Assembly: GCA_903813345.2 (NCBI GenBank)
Contig: CAIIXF020000006.1
Coordinates: 1,986,001-2,050,000, forward strand
DNA from: Owenia fusiformis
Lineage: Eukaryota > Annelida > Polychaeta > Sabellida > Oweniidae
DNA: 64,000 nucleotides
Direction: 5' to 3'
The translations under genes and the position numbers were made by a program. The number at the start of each line of letters is the position of its first letter. Position 1 is the first letter of the stretch. The notes under the pieces are model-generated. The model made no database searches. It was not told the DNA's origin and saw nothing but the letters and a program-made list of their open reading frames with translations. This document shows positions 11,662 to 22,995 of this stretch, piece by piece.

Positions 11662-14600
11662 TCACCTTTGATTGCACAGCAGTATAAGGTTCTGTACTGA
11701 TGTAAGGGTTGACTGTTCATTCTGTCCAGTTATGATGTGTTGGTCTATTACAACATGTACACAGTCTGGCTTGCTACCTAAAAGTCACAAATATTGATAA
11801 ATCAATACAATGATTAGTTTCCCATGCTCATTAATTAGCTTCATGTACATATTGTTCAATTTTGAAATGACAACTAACATTTTCATCACATTTAGTATGC
11901 ACAAGTCATCGTATATTATCCCGTATAACAATGCAAAGATGTAGGATTTAGCTTTAAAATGATGTATACTTACAGCTATATGTGCCTCCATTGTCTTTAA
12001 TGAAGTCTTCTGGAATGATCTGTAAGTTAGCAAAGTCTACACTCCTAGCCAGTTCAAATACTGATGTCTAAAACAAAACATGACTTCACATGAATAAGAA
12101 TAAAAAATATTTACAATCTTAACCCAAGCCCCATTACCCATAAAACTTAATATAAAATTAACCTCTAAGTTAAACAGTATTTTGTGGTACCAGATATGTT
12201 CAACTTATATATATATCTAACTGCATAGGAAAATTAAATGACAACTAGTCTGTCATTCAATTTGGACCGGAATGACTGACTAATCATACAACTTGGACAG
12301 AATTATGTCCCAAGCATAGGCACTAATAATGGGTAATTTCCTCCTCTTGTTAACTTACAGAGGTGAGGCTATAATCTTTGAGGCTCCAGTCTCCTCCATC
12401 TTTCCTAGCACAGCACAATGCAGATACACCCAGTCCAATGGCACATATTGGCTCTGGAATGTAGACAGCATAAAATAAGCACAGCACAATGCAGATACAC
12501 CCAGTCCAATGGCACATATTGGCTCTGGAAAGTAGACAGCATAAAATAAGAACAGCACAATACAGATACACCCAGTCCAATGGCACATATTGGCTCTGGA
12601 AAGTAGACAGCATAAAATAAGCACAGCACAATGCAGATACACCCAGTCCAATGGCACATATTGGCTCTGGAAAGTAGACAGCATAAAATAAGCACAGCAC
12701 AATGCAGATACACCCAGTCCAATGGCACATATTGGCTCTGGAATGTAGACAGCATAAAATAAGCACAACACAATGCAGATACACCCAGTCCAATGGCACA
12801 TATTGGCTCTGGAAAGTAGACAGCATAAAATAAGAACAGCACAATGCAGATACACCCAGTCCAATGGCACATATTGGCTCTGGAAAGTAGACAGCATAAA
12901 ATAAGCACAGCACAATGCAGATACACCCAGTCCAATGGCACATATTGGCTCTGGAATGTAGACAGCATAAAATAAGCACAACACAATACAGATACACCCA
13001 GTCCAATGGCACATATTGGCTCTGGAATGTAGACAGCATAAAATAAGCACAGCACAATGCAGATACACCCAGTCCAATGGCACATATTGGCTCTGGAAAG
13101 TAGACAGCATAAAATAAGAACAGCACAATACAGATACACCCAGTCCAATGGCACATATTGGCTCTGGAAAGTAGACAGCATAAAATAAGCACAACACAAT
13201 GCAGATACACCCAGTCCAATGGCACATATTGGCTCTGGAATGTAGACAGCATAAAATAAGCACAACACAATGCAGATACACCCAGTCCAATGGCACATAT
13301 TGGCTCTGGAAAGTAGACAGCATAAAATAAGAACAGCACAATACAGATACACCCAGTCCAATGGCACATATTGGCTCTGGAATGTACAGCATAAAATAAG
13401 TCACCTATCCAGATGTCAGTTAGGTTATTTAAAGTTAATTCAAAGTTTAATGTCCTGCCAGTGATCTGGAAAATTGCTTAAATCATAGAAGGTAGGTGAT
13501 ATCAAACATAGATTTAACTTTGTATGGCCTTATATCCTAGCACATGTTAACCAGGATTGTCAAGATCAATATTAACCATTAATGTATTGCACAGTTAAAT
13601 AAATGAGTTTCTCTTTGAGGAGAGCAAAACAATTTCTCTTTAAAGCTCAAATCCAAGAGCTAAATCCATTGCTATGGAATAGTAAGGTCTCAAAGCATGA
13701 ACAAACAAAGCTCTTACTTTTCTCTGCAACAAAGTTGTTGATGATGATTGCCAGCTGGGGACTGTTGGCAAGATCAGAGATTGCACCGGGCGCACAGGGA
13801 ATCAGGAGAGCAGAGTAGCGATTAGCTGAAAAAATAACAATTCCATATACAGTTAAACGTGTGTTAGTGGAACACAAAAAATTGTTACCTTTAAATAGTG
13901 TTCTACTTGGGAGATGTAAAAGTTCTAGAGGTCCATATTATTGGTAACTCGAATTTGAAAAGCGTTCCACTTTTGGAGATGTATATGCATTATCACTTAT
14001 CAGCATAGAAAACATTGATGTTTAGTTGTAACAAGAATGATGATGTTCTTTAACACCCAGGGGCTCACCATTTAGAAGTACCACAGTTGATAACTGGGAG
14101 TTGATATACATAGTTTTGTGAGGTTACTTACGCTCTATTGCATCCAGGCTTATTGGCATGGAGAAAGCCTTAGTTCTAAAGTCATTCAACCAGCGCCTAC
14201 TGTTGTCATCCTGGTTTACATAATCAACTGCTTTGCCCTGCAAAAATATCCATAAAAAGTTATACCCTCCCTAACATGTTATGGGTCAGTCACATCAGCT
14301 ACAGCCACTGTATGGTCTAATATTAATTTGGCCAATAACAATCCTAGGGCTGCCATGAAATTTCCATCATCACATACTATGGAAGTCACATATGCTACGC
14401 TATGCCAGTCCTATGATGTATTTAAATTTGCAGATACATACATATATGTGTAAAACCTGCAGTTGCCATACTCCCTTTGAAGTGATAATGCAGTCGCCTG
14501 GCAGCATTCTAGGCTATATTGTGGCTACAGGTTATTGACAAAAAACAAGGCAGACACGAAGCAGTTGCAGTGGGACCATACATGTATTGATTGTACATCA

Positions 14601-16501
14601 ACTATGCGGGGATAATGCAGCCAGTCTGATGCTACAGCATGGGTAAGGCTTTTCTAATTACTATGTTGATCATAGAAATGAAAAAAGTTACAACTACATG
14701 TTCATGTACGATTATCTTTTAGTAGACTCTAATTAAACAGGCAATGCGCCTATTTTTGAAGGAAAAAGGACAAAATATTATTTGGGACATGTCACTCACA
14801 CAGTCAATCAAATATGATTAAAACTTTAATTTGGGATAATACTGAAGTGAAAAAAAAAATATTCGCGTAGAAAACGGCATTTGAAGTTCAGAGATTGAAA
14901 AAAGTGAATTACCACTTTTCACAAAATGTATGTTTTAAATAACTCTTGGATTAAAAGATGGTGTATGCTTGAAAATCCTATCAAAAATGGATGGATAATC
15001 AATGCGAACAACAATGCCATCTTTCTATGGCATTGCTAAAAACTTGACACATATAAATTGATAGATCAAAAATATTTTCTCATGATCTAGTGTCAGGTCT
15101 GATGTGGTCTGTTTGGTCTATTTTTGGTGTCAAATGAAAGATCAGGTACTTATTTATCCATTGGAAATACTATGAAGATCAAAAGTGAGACTTCATTTCA
15201 GCACTTTGTCCCTTTAATTAAAAAGAGGCCTATTGCCATACGAAGCACAATCAAGACCCCTCTGGACTTAATTAAATAAAAAGAGGCCTGTTGCCATACG
15301 AAGCACAATCAAGACCCCTCTGGACTTTTTTGCATATTGAGTCATACCACATATTTACCTAGCTACATGTACGTACCAACAAAGAGGTCCCAGATTCCCC
15401 CACTTTATTTGGTGATTTTTGGGATTGTACTGACCAGTCAAACATTTTCGTGGAAATTAATTCAGTATGAAATTTCAATATTCCAGGAAAATTATTACAA
15501 TTAGTTATCTGATTAGTCGTTACATTTGTTTAACATTATGGTCATGTGACCAAGGTAACTCCATAAATGCCAATTCAAAAAGAAGTTGAAAAATGGCTCT
15601 GAATGTAATTGGCTGCCTTATTCATGGCACTTGCCAACAGTTTCCTGCGTGTCATTTGACTGGGATTTCCATCGATTGCTGAACTCAGTTGTGTTCAGTC
15701 CCGACAGTTTGTTGTTCTGTTGATTTTCTCAGTATATCGGCAATATCATATCCATAACTTGGTGTAATATGGTAATATCATACCCGTAACTTGGCGTAAG
15801 TTGGTCTAAGATACATGTATACCATGGGCTTTGAACTTTCTCTTGAAAGCGCATGGATATACCTACAAAGTACATGCATGTTTGATGTTACATAAGCAAA
15901 TTATAATTATTGTCTGGGAGAGAAACCTATGGCACAATGTATCTTTAACAGTCCACACTATACCATACACTTATCCCATGCCAGGAGTCCTGCCATGGGA
16001 TAACTATACATCCCCACCTTTTCCACCGAGGAAGAGTTTCACAATACATGCATTTTAGCTAGATCTATCCATGGGCTTTCAATTCTATATTTGAAAGCCC
16101 ATGATCTATCCATGGGCTCTACCACCCCATGATCTATCAAAAGACTAAATAACCCAAGGGGTCCAAAGTTTATGAAGGTGCCCAGTACTCACCCCTGGTG
16201 TTGCTAGCTGGACCGTGAATGTAGTGTGTGTCAGGGTGAAGGCCTGAATGAAGGAAGCTGCAGACACACCTGTAAACACAAAAGTAGGCGCGTTCTCAGT
16301 TCTGTCATTTTTTGTGAAGAATATTTTTTGAATTCAAGACTATTTTTTATAATCAGAGGTTTGTTTCACACACAAACTGTTTATTGAGTGCTTTTACATA
16401 TCATAAATTAAACTATAGATCAGACACACCAGGATATTTGCTACAATACCTTCTTTTGCAGAACTCAAAACAATCAAACAATTTTGCCTGGGCGCTGACA
16501 T
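11662..16501 (-). CDS. GATD1: GATD1 (glutamine amidotransferase-like class 1 domain protein, DJ-1/PfpI fold)
   Basis: Seven exons on the minus strand: 16501-16450, 16269-16193, 14237-14132, 13825-13718, 12453-12359, 12067-11974 and 11777-11662 (TGA at 11664-11662). They total 648 bp or 215 aa; the human protein is 220 aa. All have GT/AG borders and compatible phases. The start MSAPRQNCLIVLSSAKEG leads into VSAASFIQAFT. Conserved blocks follow in order: LATPGGKAVDYV, RYSALLIPCAPGAISDLANS, the nucleophile-elbow-like PICAIGLGVSALCC with the candidate Cys retained, DYSLTS, IIPEDFIKDNGGTYS, and HVVIDQHIITGQN near the end. The His in the human GHG motif is Leu here. The molecular function of the family is poorly known. 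The exon beginning at 12453 is preceded by 13 further copies of its own acceptor and first codons (separate entry). The last codon pair AGG TGA could also be read as a splice donor. Confidence 0.93.
12421..13414 (-). repeat. GATD1: 71-bp tandem array of a splice acceptor plus exon head, 14 copies
   Basis: Units start every 71 bp at 12421, 12492, 12563 and so on to 13344, with no length variation. On the minus strand each unit holds a pyrimidine tract, CTNTCCAG at the splice point, and the first codons of the GATD1 exon (KPICAIGLGVSALCCA). Only about four positions vary between units (TTTCCAG or ATTCCAG, and single changes near AGCACAGC and AATGC). The lowest-coordinate unit runs into the unique rest of the exon; the highest-coordinate unit borders ordinary intron. 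The unit length is not a multiple of three and it has no stop in any minus-strand frame, so the array is open in all three frames. Confidence 0.97.
15217..15330. repeat. Two-copy tandem duplication, about 64 bp
   Basis: AAAAAGAGGCCTNTTGCCATACG...CCCCTCTGGACTT occurs twice in direct succession (from about 15219 and 15282) with one substitution. It lies in the second intron of GATD1 and looks recent. Confidence 0.85.
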
Positions 16502-17744
16502 CTTGGATTCACAATGCATTGTGGGTATTTCAATAAACTGAGCATCGGGCAGTTTCATCCGTTCATTTCGTCATTCATAATACATTTAGATGTATTTCTT
16601 TTTTGAACAGCGCGTTGCCCATCCGAGTATGTTTATTGATAGTATCATCTTTTTTAAAGTGACATTTTAACCGATTATACACTGGAGGAACATTGCAGAT
16701 TCGCCCCCAGATAATTGATGGAACAAGGCCATCTTTCAAAAATGTGTCAAATACATGTCAGTGCGGCTCTCTGGCTTTCCATCTTACTGGAAACTCACCT
16801 AATAGCTCCCCATTACAAATGAACCATAAACCGATAGTTGATGTTACGCAATGGAACTTTTTAAACTAGATCGGAATGAAATTGTTCAAATTGCAAATTA
16901 TCAGTACATTGCCATGAATTATCATCTTTGTAAAGAAGAGACATTCATTGATTGTACTCAACGCTGATTGTACTCAACGAATACTGAAAGTGATATGAGG
17001 TACCAGGGGGCGGATCTGGGAACCAACAAGGGGGGGGGGGGCAAATTTTAGGTCAGAGTAAAAAACTTCCGCAAAAAACCAAAAGTGGGCCAAAATTAAG
17101 AAATTTTGAGGCCCATTTTCTTCAGAATTTGGCCTGAAATTAGAAAATAAGGCCTAAAAAGGCCCAGTAATGACCAAAAGCCCACTTTTTGGGCCCTTAA
17201 GACCTTTTTTCTGGGCCCACCAATGGAGGGGGGGGGGGCAGCCCCCCCCCCTCCCCAGATCCGCCAGTGGGTAATTTTGATAAAATAAAAGTTTAACTGA
17301 GCTTTCCAAATGTATATTTCCTCTCAGAAAGTCGAAAATAATTGCTTAGCCTACAAAAACGCTTGTGTTTTGTGCATTATGTTCATAGATAAAAGGCGAG
17401 ATTGGATCTTACATTCTTTGGCAAATGGGATAATTTTGAACATCGGATTTGAGCAGCTCCACCATATGTTACAAATAACTCTATAGCTAGGCTATATTCA
17501 ATATTTCTGAGGTATTTGTAATTCCTATCATTTACATAGGCCTAGCTTTCTATCAATTCGGATAATTTCGATTTCGGCAAAATATTTATTATCTATTTCG
17601 ATTCATAATTTTGTGACCATCTAACGCGTCTCAAATGTATGTATGGCTATGGGGGAGAGTATGTTTATGGGAGAGAAGTGATATTTATTCCAAATTACAT
17701 TCCGCATATAACAGAACAGGAGACAAATAGGCCTCATATCATAG
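16502..17744. other. GATD1 upstream region
   Basis: Holds the probable GATD1 promoter and 5' UTR just above 16501 (not delimited) and a GTGGCGGATCC-type repeat (separate entry). No other gene recognised. Confidence 0.5.
16995..17275. mobile_element. Short non-autonomous element, GTGGCGGATCC-type ends
   Basis: Left end AGGGGGCGGATCTGGGAACCAA, then a run of 12 G. The body has several GGCCCA/GGCCTAAAA blocks, and it ends in runs of C and CCAGATCCGCCAGTGG. Ends are inverted relative to each other. Same family as 1847-2023 and 38048-38385. Confidence 0.75.
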
Positions 17745-18835
17745 TGATTACTCATTACATTTTATATATGGGCTTTACGTTAATTGATATTTTCATATAT
17801 AGTCACATTCTGTTATTCTACCGAAGCCTGTGCCATGTGTGGAAACATCAACGATATTGTTTAACACAACTGGTTATAATCATGACGTACATTGAAAATA
17901 TTGCTTATCGATTCTGAAAAACAGCTTTAATTATGATTTTTTAGACCAAAATCAAAGTTAGCTACTGCAAACTCAGACAACATTCTCAAATAATGTATCA
18001 TTTGCTCCAATAATTTCCAACTTGTTAATAAAGTATGTTTTAACCAGCTCTCAAAAGGGATTTGCTTGACACGAAAAGAACAAGTTTTATTATGTCCATA
18101 TGATTTGTATCCTCCAATGTGCTCGACATATTCAATTTACTATGAAACTAGATATAACTGAGAATTTATAAAACAATCATTTAAATACTACATTGGATTA
18201 GTTTCATTTCTCAAAATAATCATTTGAACTTGTATTGGTTTATACATGTAGCTGAGATTTTACTGTTTAGAGAATACAAAATATTGGACAGCAAAACCTA
18301 AATTCACCACAAAAATAGCAATATTTCGTCTGATGTTTTCGTTGTCTGTCATTTAAAAGGCAACCCCTAAGGGCACTTTCTGGCGAAGCTTTCAACAAAT
18401 TATCCATCAACAATATATCGACAACGTTTATTTGAGCATTGTGTTGGAGAATACAAATTATACGGACATAATAAAATGTATTATATTTTATGAGCATCAA
18501 ATATCAAACAATACCCTTTTGAAAGTTGGTTGCAAACATCCTTTATTAACAAGTTGGAAATCATCGAAGCACATGATACATTATTTTTTATGGTGTCTGA
18601 GTTTATATTAACAAATATTTAAGAATTAATAAGCAATATTTTCAGTATATATCGCATGGTCATGATAGCCAGTTGTGTTGACAAATAGCACAGGTTAAAT
18701 GTCGTTGATATTAACTCACATGGCGCAGGCTTTGGTAGAATAACAGACTTTGACTATATTTGAAAATATCAATTCTCGTAAATTTGCCCATACGGCTCAC
18801 AAATAGTAAAATATATTACCCTCGATCCTGATTGG
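17745..18835. repeat. Large imperfect fold-back (inverted repeat), about 1.1 kb
   Basis: About 17745-18160 is matched in inverted orientation by about 18410-18835. Paired landmarks are CTGTTATTCTACC (near 17810) with GGTAGAATAACAG (near 18730), AATATTGCTTAT (near 17896) with ATAAGCAATATT (near 18630), TTTCCAACTTGTTAATAAAG (near 18013) with its complement near 18545, and TTTTATTATGTCC with GGACATAATAAAAT. Arms are diverged and separated by about 250 bp. No coding sequence seen. A fold-back transposon or an inverted duplication. Confidence 0.75.
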
Positions 18836-19658
18836 TAATAGTATTATATGGTTCAGTTACTCTATGGAAATAAGAGGGTCAACATTAAGAATCTCACAGT
18901 ACATTTATGCTGTTCCTTCCCCCCTATACCCACAAAGTCTATTTATAAACTGAAGACAAAGCTCTCTTAAGAAGCGAAGTCGAACGAATGCAAATGGTAT
19001 TCCCCCTTCAAATATGGTCAAGGAGGTTTGGGCAATCGGGTCTTATAAATGCAACAGACATTTGCAGATGGGAATAATTTTTCAGGGCACTTCAGATGCA
19101 ACAATGCGTAGATCCAGTCTTCAAATAGAACAAAACAAAGAACAAAATCACTAAATTAAAATTACATGGTTTTATTTGTACCCTTCACATTTCAAATACA
19201 CTAAAAATAATAGTTTTACCTATCATGTGATCTTGAGTCCATGATCGCTGAGTACTTTAATACAAAACGTATATACTAGTATTGACATTTAACATGACAG
19301 AGACACCGACCTTTAAATAGTCTATATTTATGTATTATTTTAATGAGGATGTCAAGGCTTTATAATCAACCTATACCTTTCTAAAACCTCCATATTTTGA
19401 CACTGCTAATTGGCCTTCAGTGACCTTGAAGCACAAATGTGACTCTGGCCTAACTGTACCCTCTAACGTTTTATGCAAATCCCATGCTCTAAACTGGGGC
19501 GTTGGTCTGACTATAAACCCAGCCCAATGATGTTTGAAGCTGTTCCTCAGACCCTCAAGACGTGTCATACAAGGTTTGGTAATCGTTGGAACAACGTTGC
19601 TGCTGATGTCTGATAAACTGGAATCACTTTAGTAAAACAAAAGTCCAAATAAATTGTT
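18836..19658. other. 3' flank of the GCNT-like gene
   Basis: No supported gene. The minus-strand stretch 19371-19568 is open for 65 codons but resembles nothing I recognise and has no splice support. It probably contains 3' UTR of the gene ending at 19659. Confidence 0.4.
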
Positions 19659-22012
19659 TTAAGTCAAACCATTACCACGTCCATATTTTGCTGTTGGTAG
19701 ACTCCTGTAAAAACTATCATCAAATGGTTGCTTATAAGTAACTTTTGTTTTGTTTCTATGGAATTCTTCTAGACAATCAAATGATAAATGTTCATATTCC
19801 AATAAAAATTTATTTGCAAACAGTTTATTCGTTGTAGTCAACCAAGGCAAGTCACCCACTCCGAAGACACAAATTCCTCTCACGAACTTTCCCGAACATA
19901 CCCGATCTAGATAACCCTTCCAGTGTTTAGCACGAATAATGGAGTGCCAGTAATGGTACTCCTTTTCTTCATCTGGACCTGAAAAAAAAACATGAATTGT
20001 GTGAAGTGTGATTAAATAGTGACGTTAAGACTAAAACAAAAGTGGCCATGACCAACACCGTTTGGTTGACCATTCAATGACATTCATAGAAAGAAAATGT
20101 AGAAAATGGACATTTTATAGAGAGCAACAGGTCATGAGGAAACAATCTCAACTATCCATGACAAAGAAAATGTACAAAAATGATACCCCTCCTCACACCA
20201 TTCACGAAGAAGGAACAGACCGAGGTCGACTAAATTCACTTGACAACACGATGACACTGGTAGGAAAGAACCAGAGGAGTGTCCTATTGAACTAATGAAA
20301 ATCATCATCATCATCTATACTCTCACCATTGAATCCGCCAGGGACAGCGATATGTGTATTAAAGTTCAGCGTATTCCAATAATGCTCAGAGGCCCTGGCT
20401 GTATCCTTGCACCATTCAGAGAACTGTTGGCCCACGTCCGTCTCCATCATAAACTGGACGAAGTTTCTAGTGAATGCACCATGTAAGGAGCCTTTATGAA
20501 TAATGAGGTTGAATGGCGGTGGACTGTGACGTATAGGGAGACGCTGGAAGACGACATCCTTGACAGTAGCGTTGTAATGGATGTCCCAAACCCAGTCTGT
20601 TCTCCAAGGTTCTCGGCTGAAACAAACCATCACGCAATTAGACAAATTCACTCGAATAACAATCACGTCCTCCGTCTAGATCCACAGAACCTTAGAAAAA
20701 TAGTATCGAATTCAGAACCATCGAATGGATGGTGGATTAATGAGTCTCATTTCTACATGTACTAGAAAATGTCCAGTTTCATTTATGGATTATGAGGTAC
20801 AAATTAATCGTTATGGACAAGACACAAAGGGTAACTAAGTTTCAATCACCTAGATATCTAAGACAATGTTTTGACTTACTTCTTTACTGAACCAAATATC
20901 TCATTATTTCCATTAAGTGCTTGTAGTATCCTAACAATCTCATAGTTTGTTTTAAGTGGGAATTCCTGAGCTGTGAGATTGATAAAATACAACCATCTTC
21001 TCCTGTAATATTTCACCAAGTCCTTCATACAGTTAATGGCAGGGAGTAAGACAGAATAGCCGCCCCAGATGATATCATCAAGATGAGAAGCGATGAAGAC
21101 ATTATCAAAGCATTTAGCGATGGATTGAACTGAGTTATGGATAACAGGAGAAGCCTTCTTATCAACGTGGATGCAGTAATAGTTTTGAGGCATATATATC
21201 GCTCGGAGTAGGCGCTCCATTTGTTCTAAGTCCTTGTATACAGCAATACTAAACGCAAGAGGGAAATCCTTCTCAGTTTTTGATAATGGAGACAGAACAT
21301 AACCTCGATCTTTTTTAAATTTTGAGCAATCTTTGGTCATGTTTACAAATTGTTCATTTGGAACAGGAATCTTTGGATGAGATTTCATGTATTCTTTCGC
21401 CTTGGCAGTCTCCCCAGCGTCCTGTTTAGCAATAGCGGCACAGTTCACCGCAGTTACAGGGGCAATTGAGGGCACATACTCAATCACTGTTAAATTTTTC
21501 TGATGACGGAGCTCATACTTTGGTTTGTCTTGAGTTTCATATCCACCTTTTTTAATAATACCCGTTTGTTTGCTATCTTCCATCACTTTACTCTCTTTAT
21601 CATCGTAGTCTTTCACATGCATATGTATCTTCATCTTCTTATCAATATCTTTCACTATTTGATTCAGATCCTTCTTTGCTTTATTTGCACCATTACCTTC
21701 TATAGATGCAGTATCTTTGGTTTTTATTGTCTCAATGATCTTCAATTTCTGGCTGTAGTTTAGAGCAGGTAGGTCCCAGCCTGTTACCACAGAATGTGGA
21801 CTTTTCACTGTAACAACATCTCTGAATACCTCCTTTTGTTTAACCTCAATACGTTTAGTTCTTTGTGGACGTATCGGGTCTTTCTTGTAGCCTCTACGAG
21901 TGTCATTAGCCCCTTGGAAGAAATATATCTGAGTGATCATGACGACCACAACGAGAATCAGGACTGCCCTCAATCTGAACTTAAACGGCATGTCGGAGAG
22001 TGGAGGTAGCAT
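19659..22012 (-). CDS. Beta-1,6-N-acetylglucosaminyltransferase (Core-2/I-branching family)
   Basis: Three coding exons: 22012-20880, 20616-20327 and 19978-19659 (TAA), with matching phases, 580 aa. A type II Golgi membrane enzyme that adds branching GlcNAc to O-glycans or poly-lactosamine (family knowledge). A short cytosolic tail and a hydrophobic segment at about residues 14-31 are followed by an unusually long Lys-rich, low-complexity stem to about residue 245. The Branch domain starts near PLAFSIAVYKDLEQMERLLRA. Family blocks seen: YCIHVDKKAS, NVFIAS.LDDIIWGG, WLYFINLTAQEFPLKTNYE, then HKGSLHGAFTRNFVQF and DTARASEHYW, whose Glu aligns with the GCNT1 catalytic Glu. Near the end are FVRGICVFGVGDLPWL, ANKF and CLEEF. 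Vertebrate GCNTs are about 400-450 aa, so the stem is longer. A second Met at codon 8 is an alternative start. A likely 5' UTR acceptor (TTATATTTTCAG) lies at 22072-22083. I cannot assign the exact paralogue. Confidence 0.92.
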
Positions 22013-22284
22013 ATCTTGTACGTTTGGAATATAATAGAACTAGCCGTGGTCGTTATCAAACATCGCAAATTCTGAAAATATAAGTTCTGAATGTTAACAT
22101 AGCAATTATAGATGTACACTGTAATATATGGATTTCAATTTATGACCTTGAACCAAATATGGCAGACCTTTATCCAAGAATGGAATGTTTGAGATTAAAC
22201 CAACGATGAATCTGCAAGGCGTTCTTCTATCCATATCATAAAGACATATAGACGTATAGAAATTTAGACGCTGCCAGTGATATC

Positions 22285-22995
22285 TTGAATTGAACAAACT
22301 ATGACTCTGAATTAAACAAACTATGACACTGTATAATCCTGAACTAAACAAACCACGACACTGTATTAATCTAAATCAAACCAAACATGACACTGTATGA
22401 CTCTGAATTGAACAAACCATGACACTGTATGACTCTAAATTGAACAAACCCTGACACTGTATGACCCTGAATTGAACAAACCATGACACTGTATGACCCA
22501 GAATTGAACAAACCATGACACTGCATGACCCTGAATTGAACAAACCATGACACTGCATGACTATGGATTGAACAAACCATGACACTGCAAGACTCTGAAT
22601 TGAACAAACCATGACACTGTATGACCCAGAATTGAACAAACCATGACACTGCATGACCCTGAATTGAACAAACCATGACACTGCATGACTCTGGATTGAA
22701 CAAACCATGACACTGCAAGACTATGGATTGAACAAACCATGACACTGCAAGACCCTGGATTTAACAAACCATGACACTGCATGACTCTGAATTGAACAAA
22801 CCATGACACTTCAAGACTATGGATTGAACAAACCATGACACTGCAAGACTCTGGATTGAACAAACCATGAAACTGCTAGACTCTGGATTGAACAAACCGT
22901 GACACTGCATGACTCTGGATTAAACAAACCATGACACTGCATGACTTTGGATTGAACAAACCATGACACTGCATGACTCTGGATTGAACAAGCGA
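22285..22995. repeat. 32-bp minisatellite, about 22 copies
   Basis: Tandem units of the form AACAAACCATGACACTGCA followed by TGACTCTGGATTG, 32 bp each, with substitutions between copies. It lies just upstream (5') of the GCNT-like coding sequence on its minus strand, probably in a 5' intron or promoter region. The unit has no stop on the minus strand, and 32 is not a multiple of three, so all three minus frames stay open for 100-125 codons. These open frames are a by-product of the repeat and not a gene. Confidence 0.93.

Noticed and set aside
12350-13404. Three overlapping open frames of 320-349 codons on the minus strand
   Set aside because: They come from a 71-bp tandem repeat without stops; only the first codons of one GATD1 exon within it are supported as coding.
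19371-19568. Minus-strand 65-codon frame as an extra exon of the GCNT-like gene
   Set aside because: The gene already ends in a stop at 19659 at the family's usual C terminus, and no splice site links the two.
22371-22863. Open frames of 100-124 codons with Cys-His-Gly repeats
   Set aside because: By-product of the 32-bp minisatellite; open in three frames alike, with no start context or domain.
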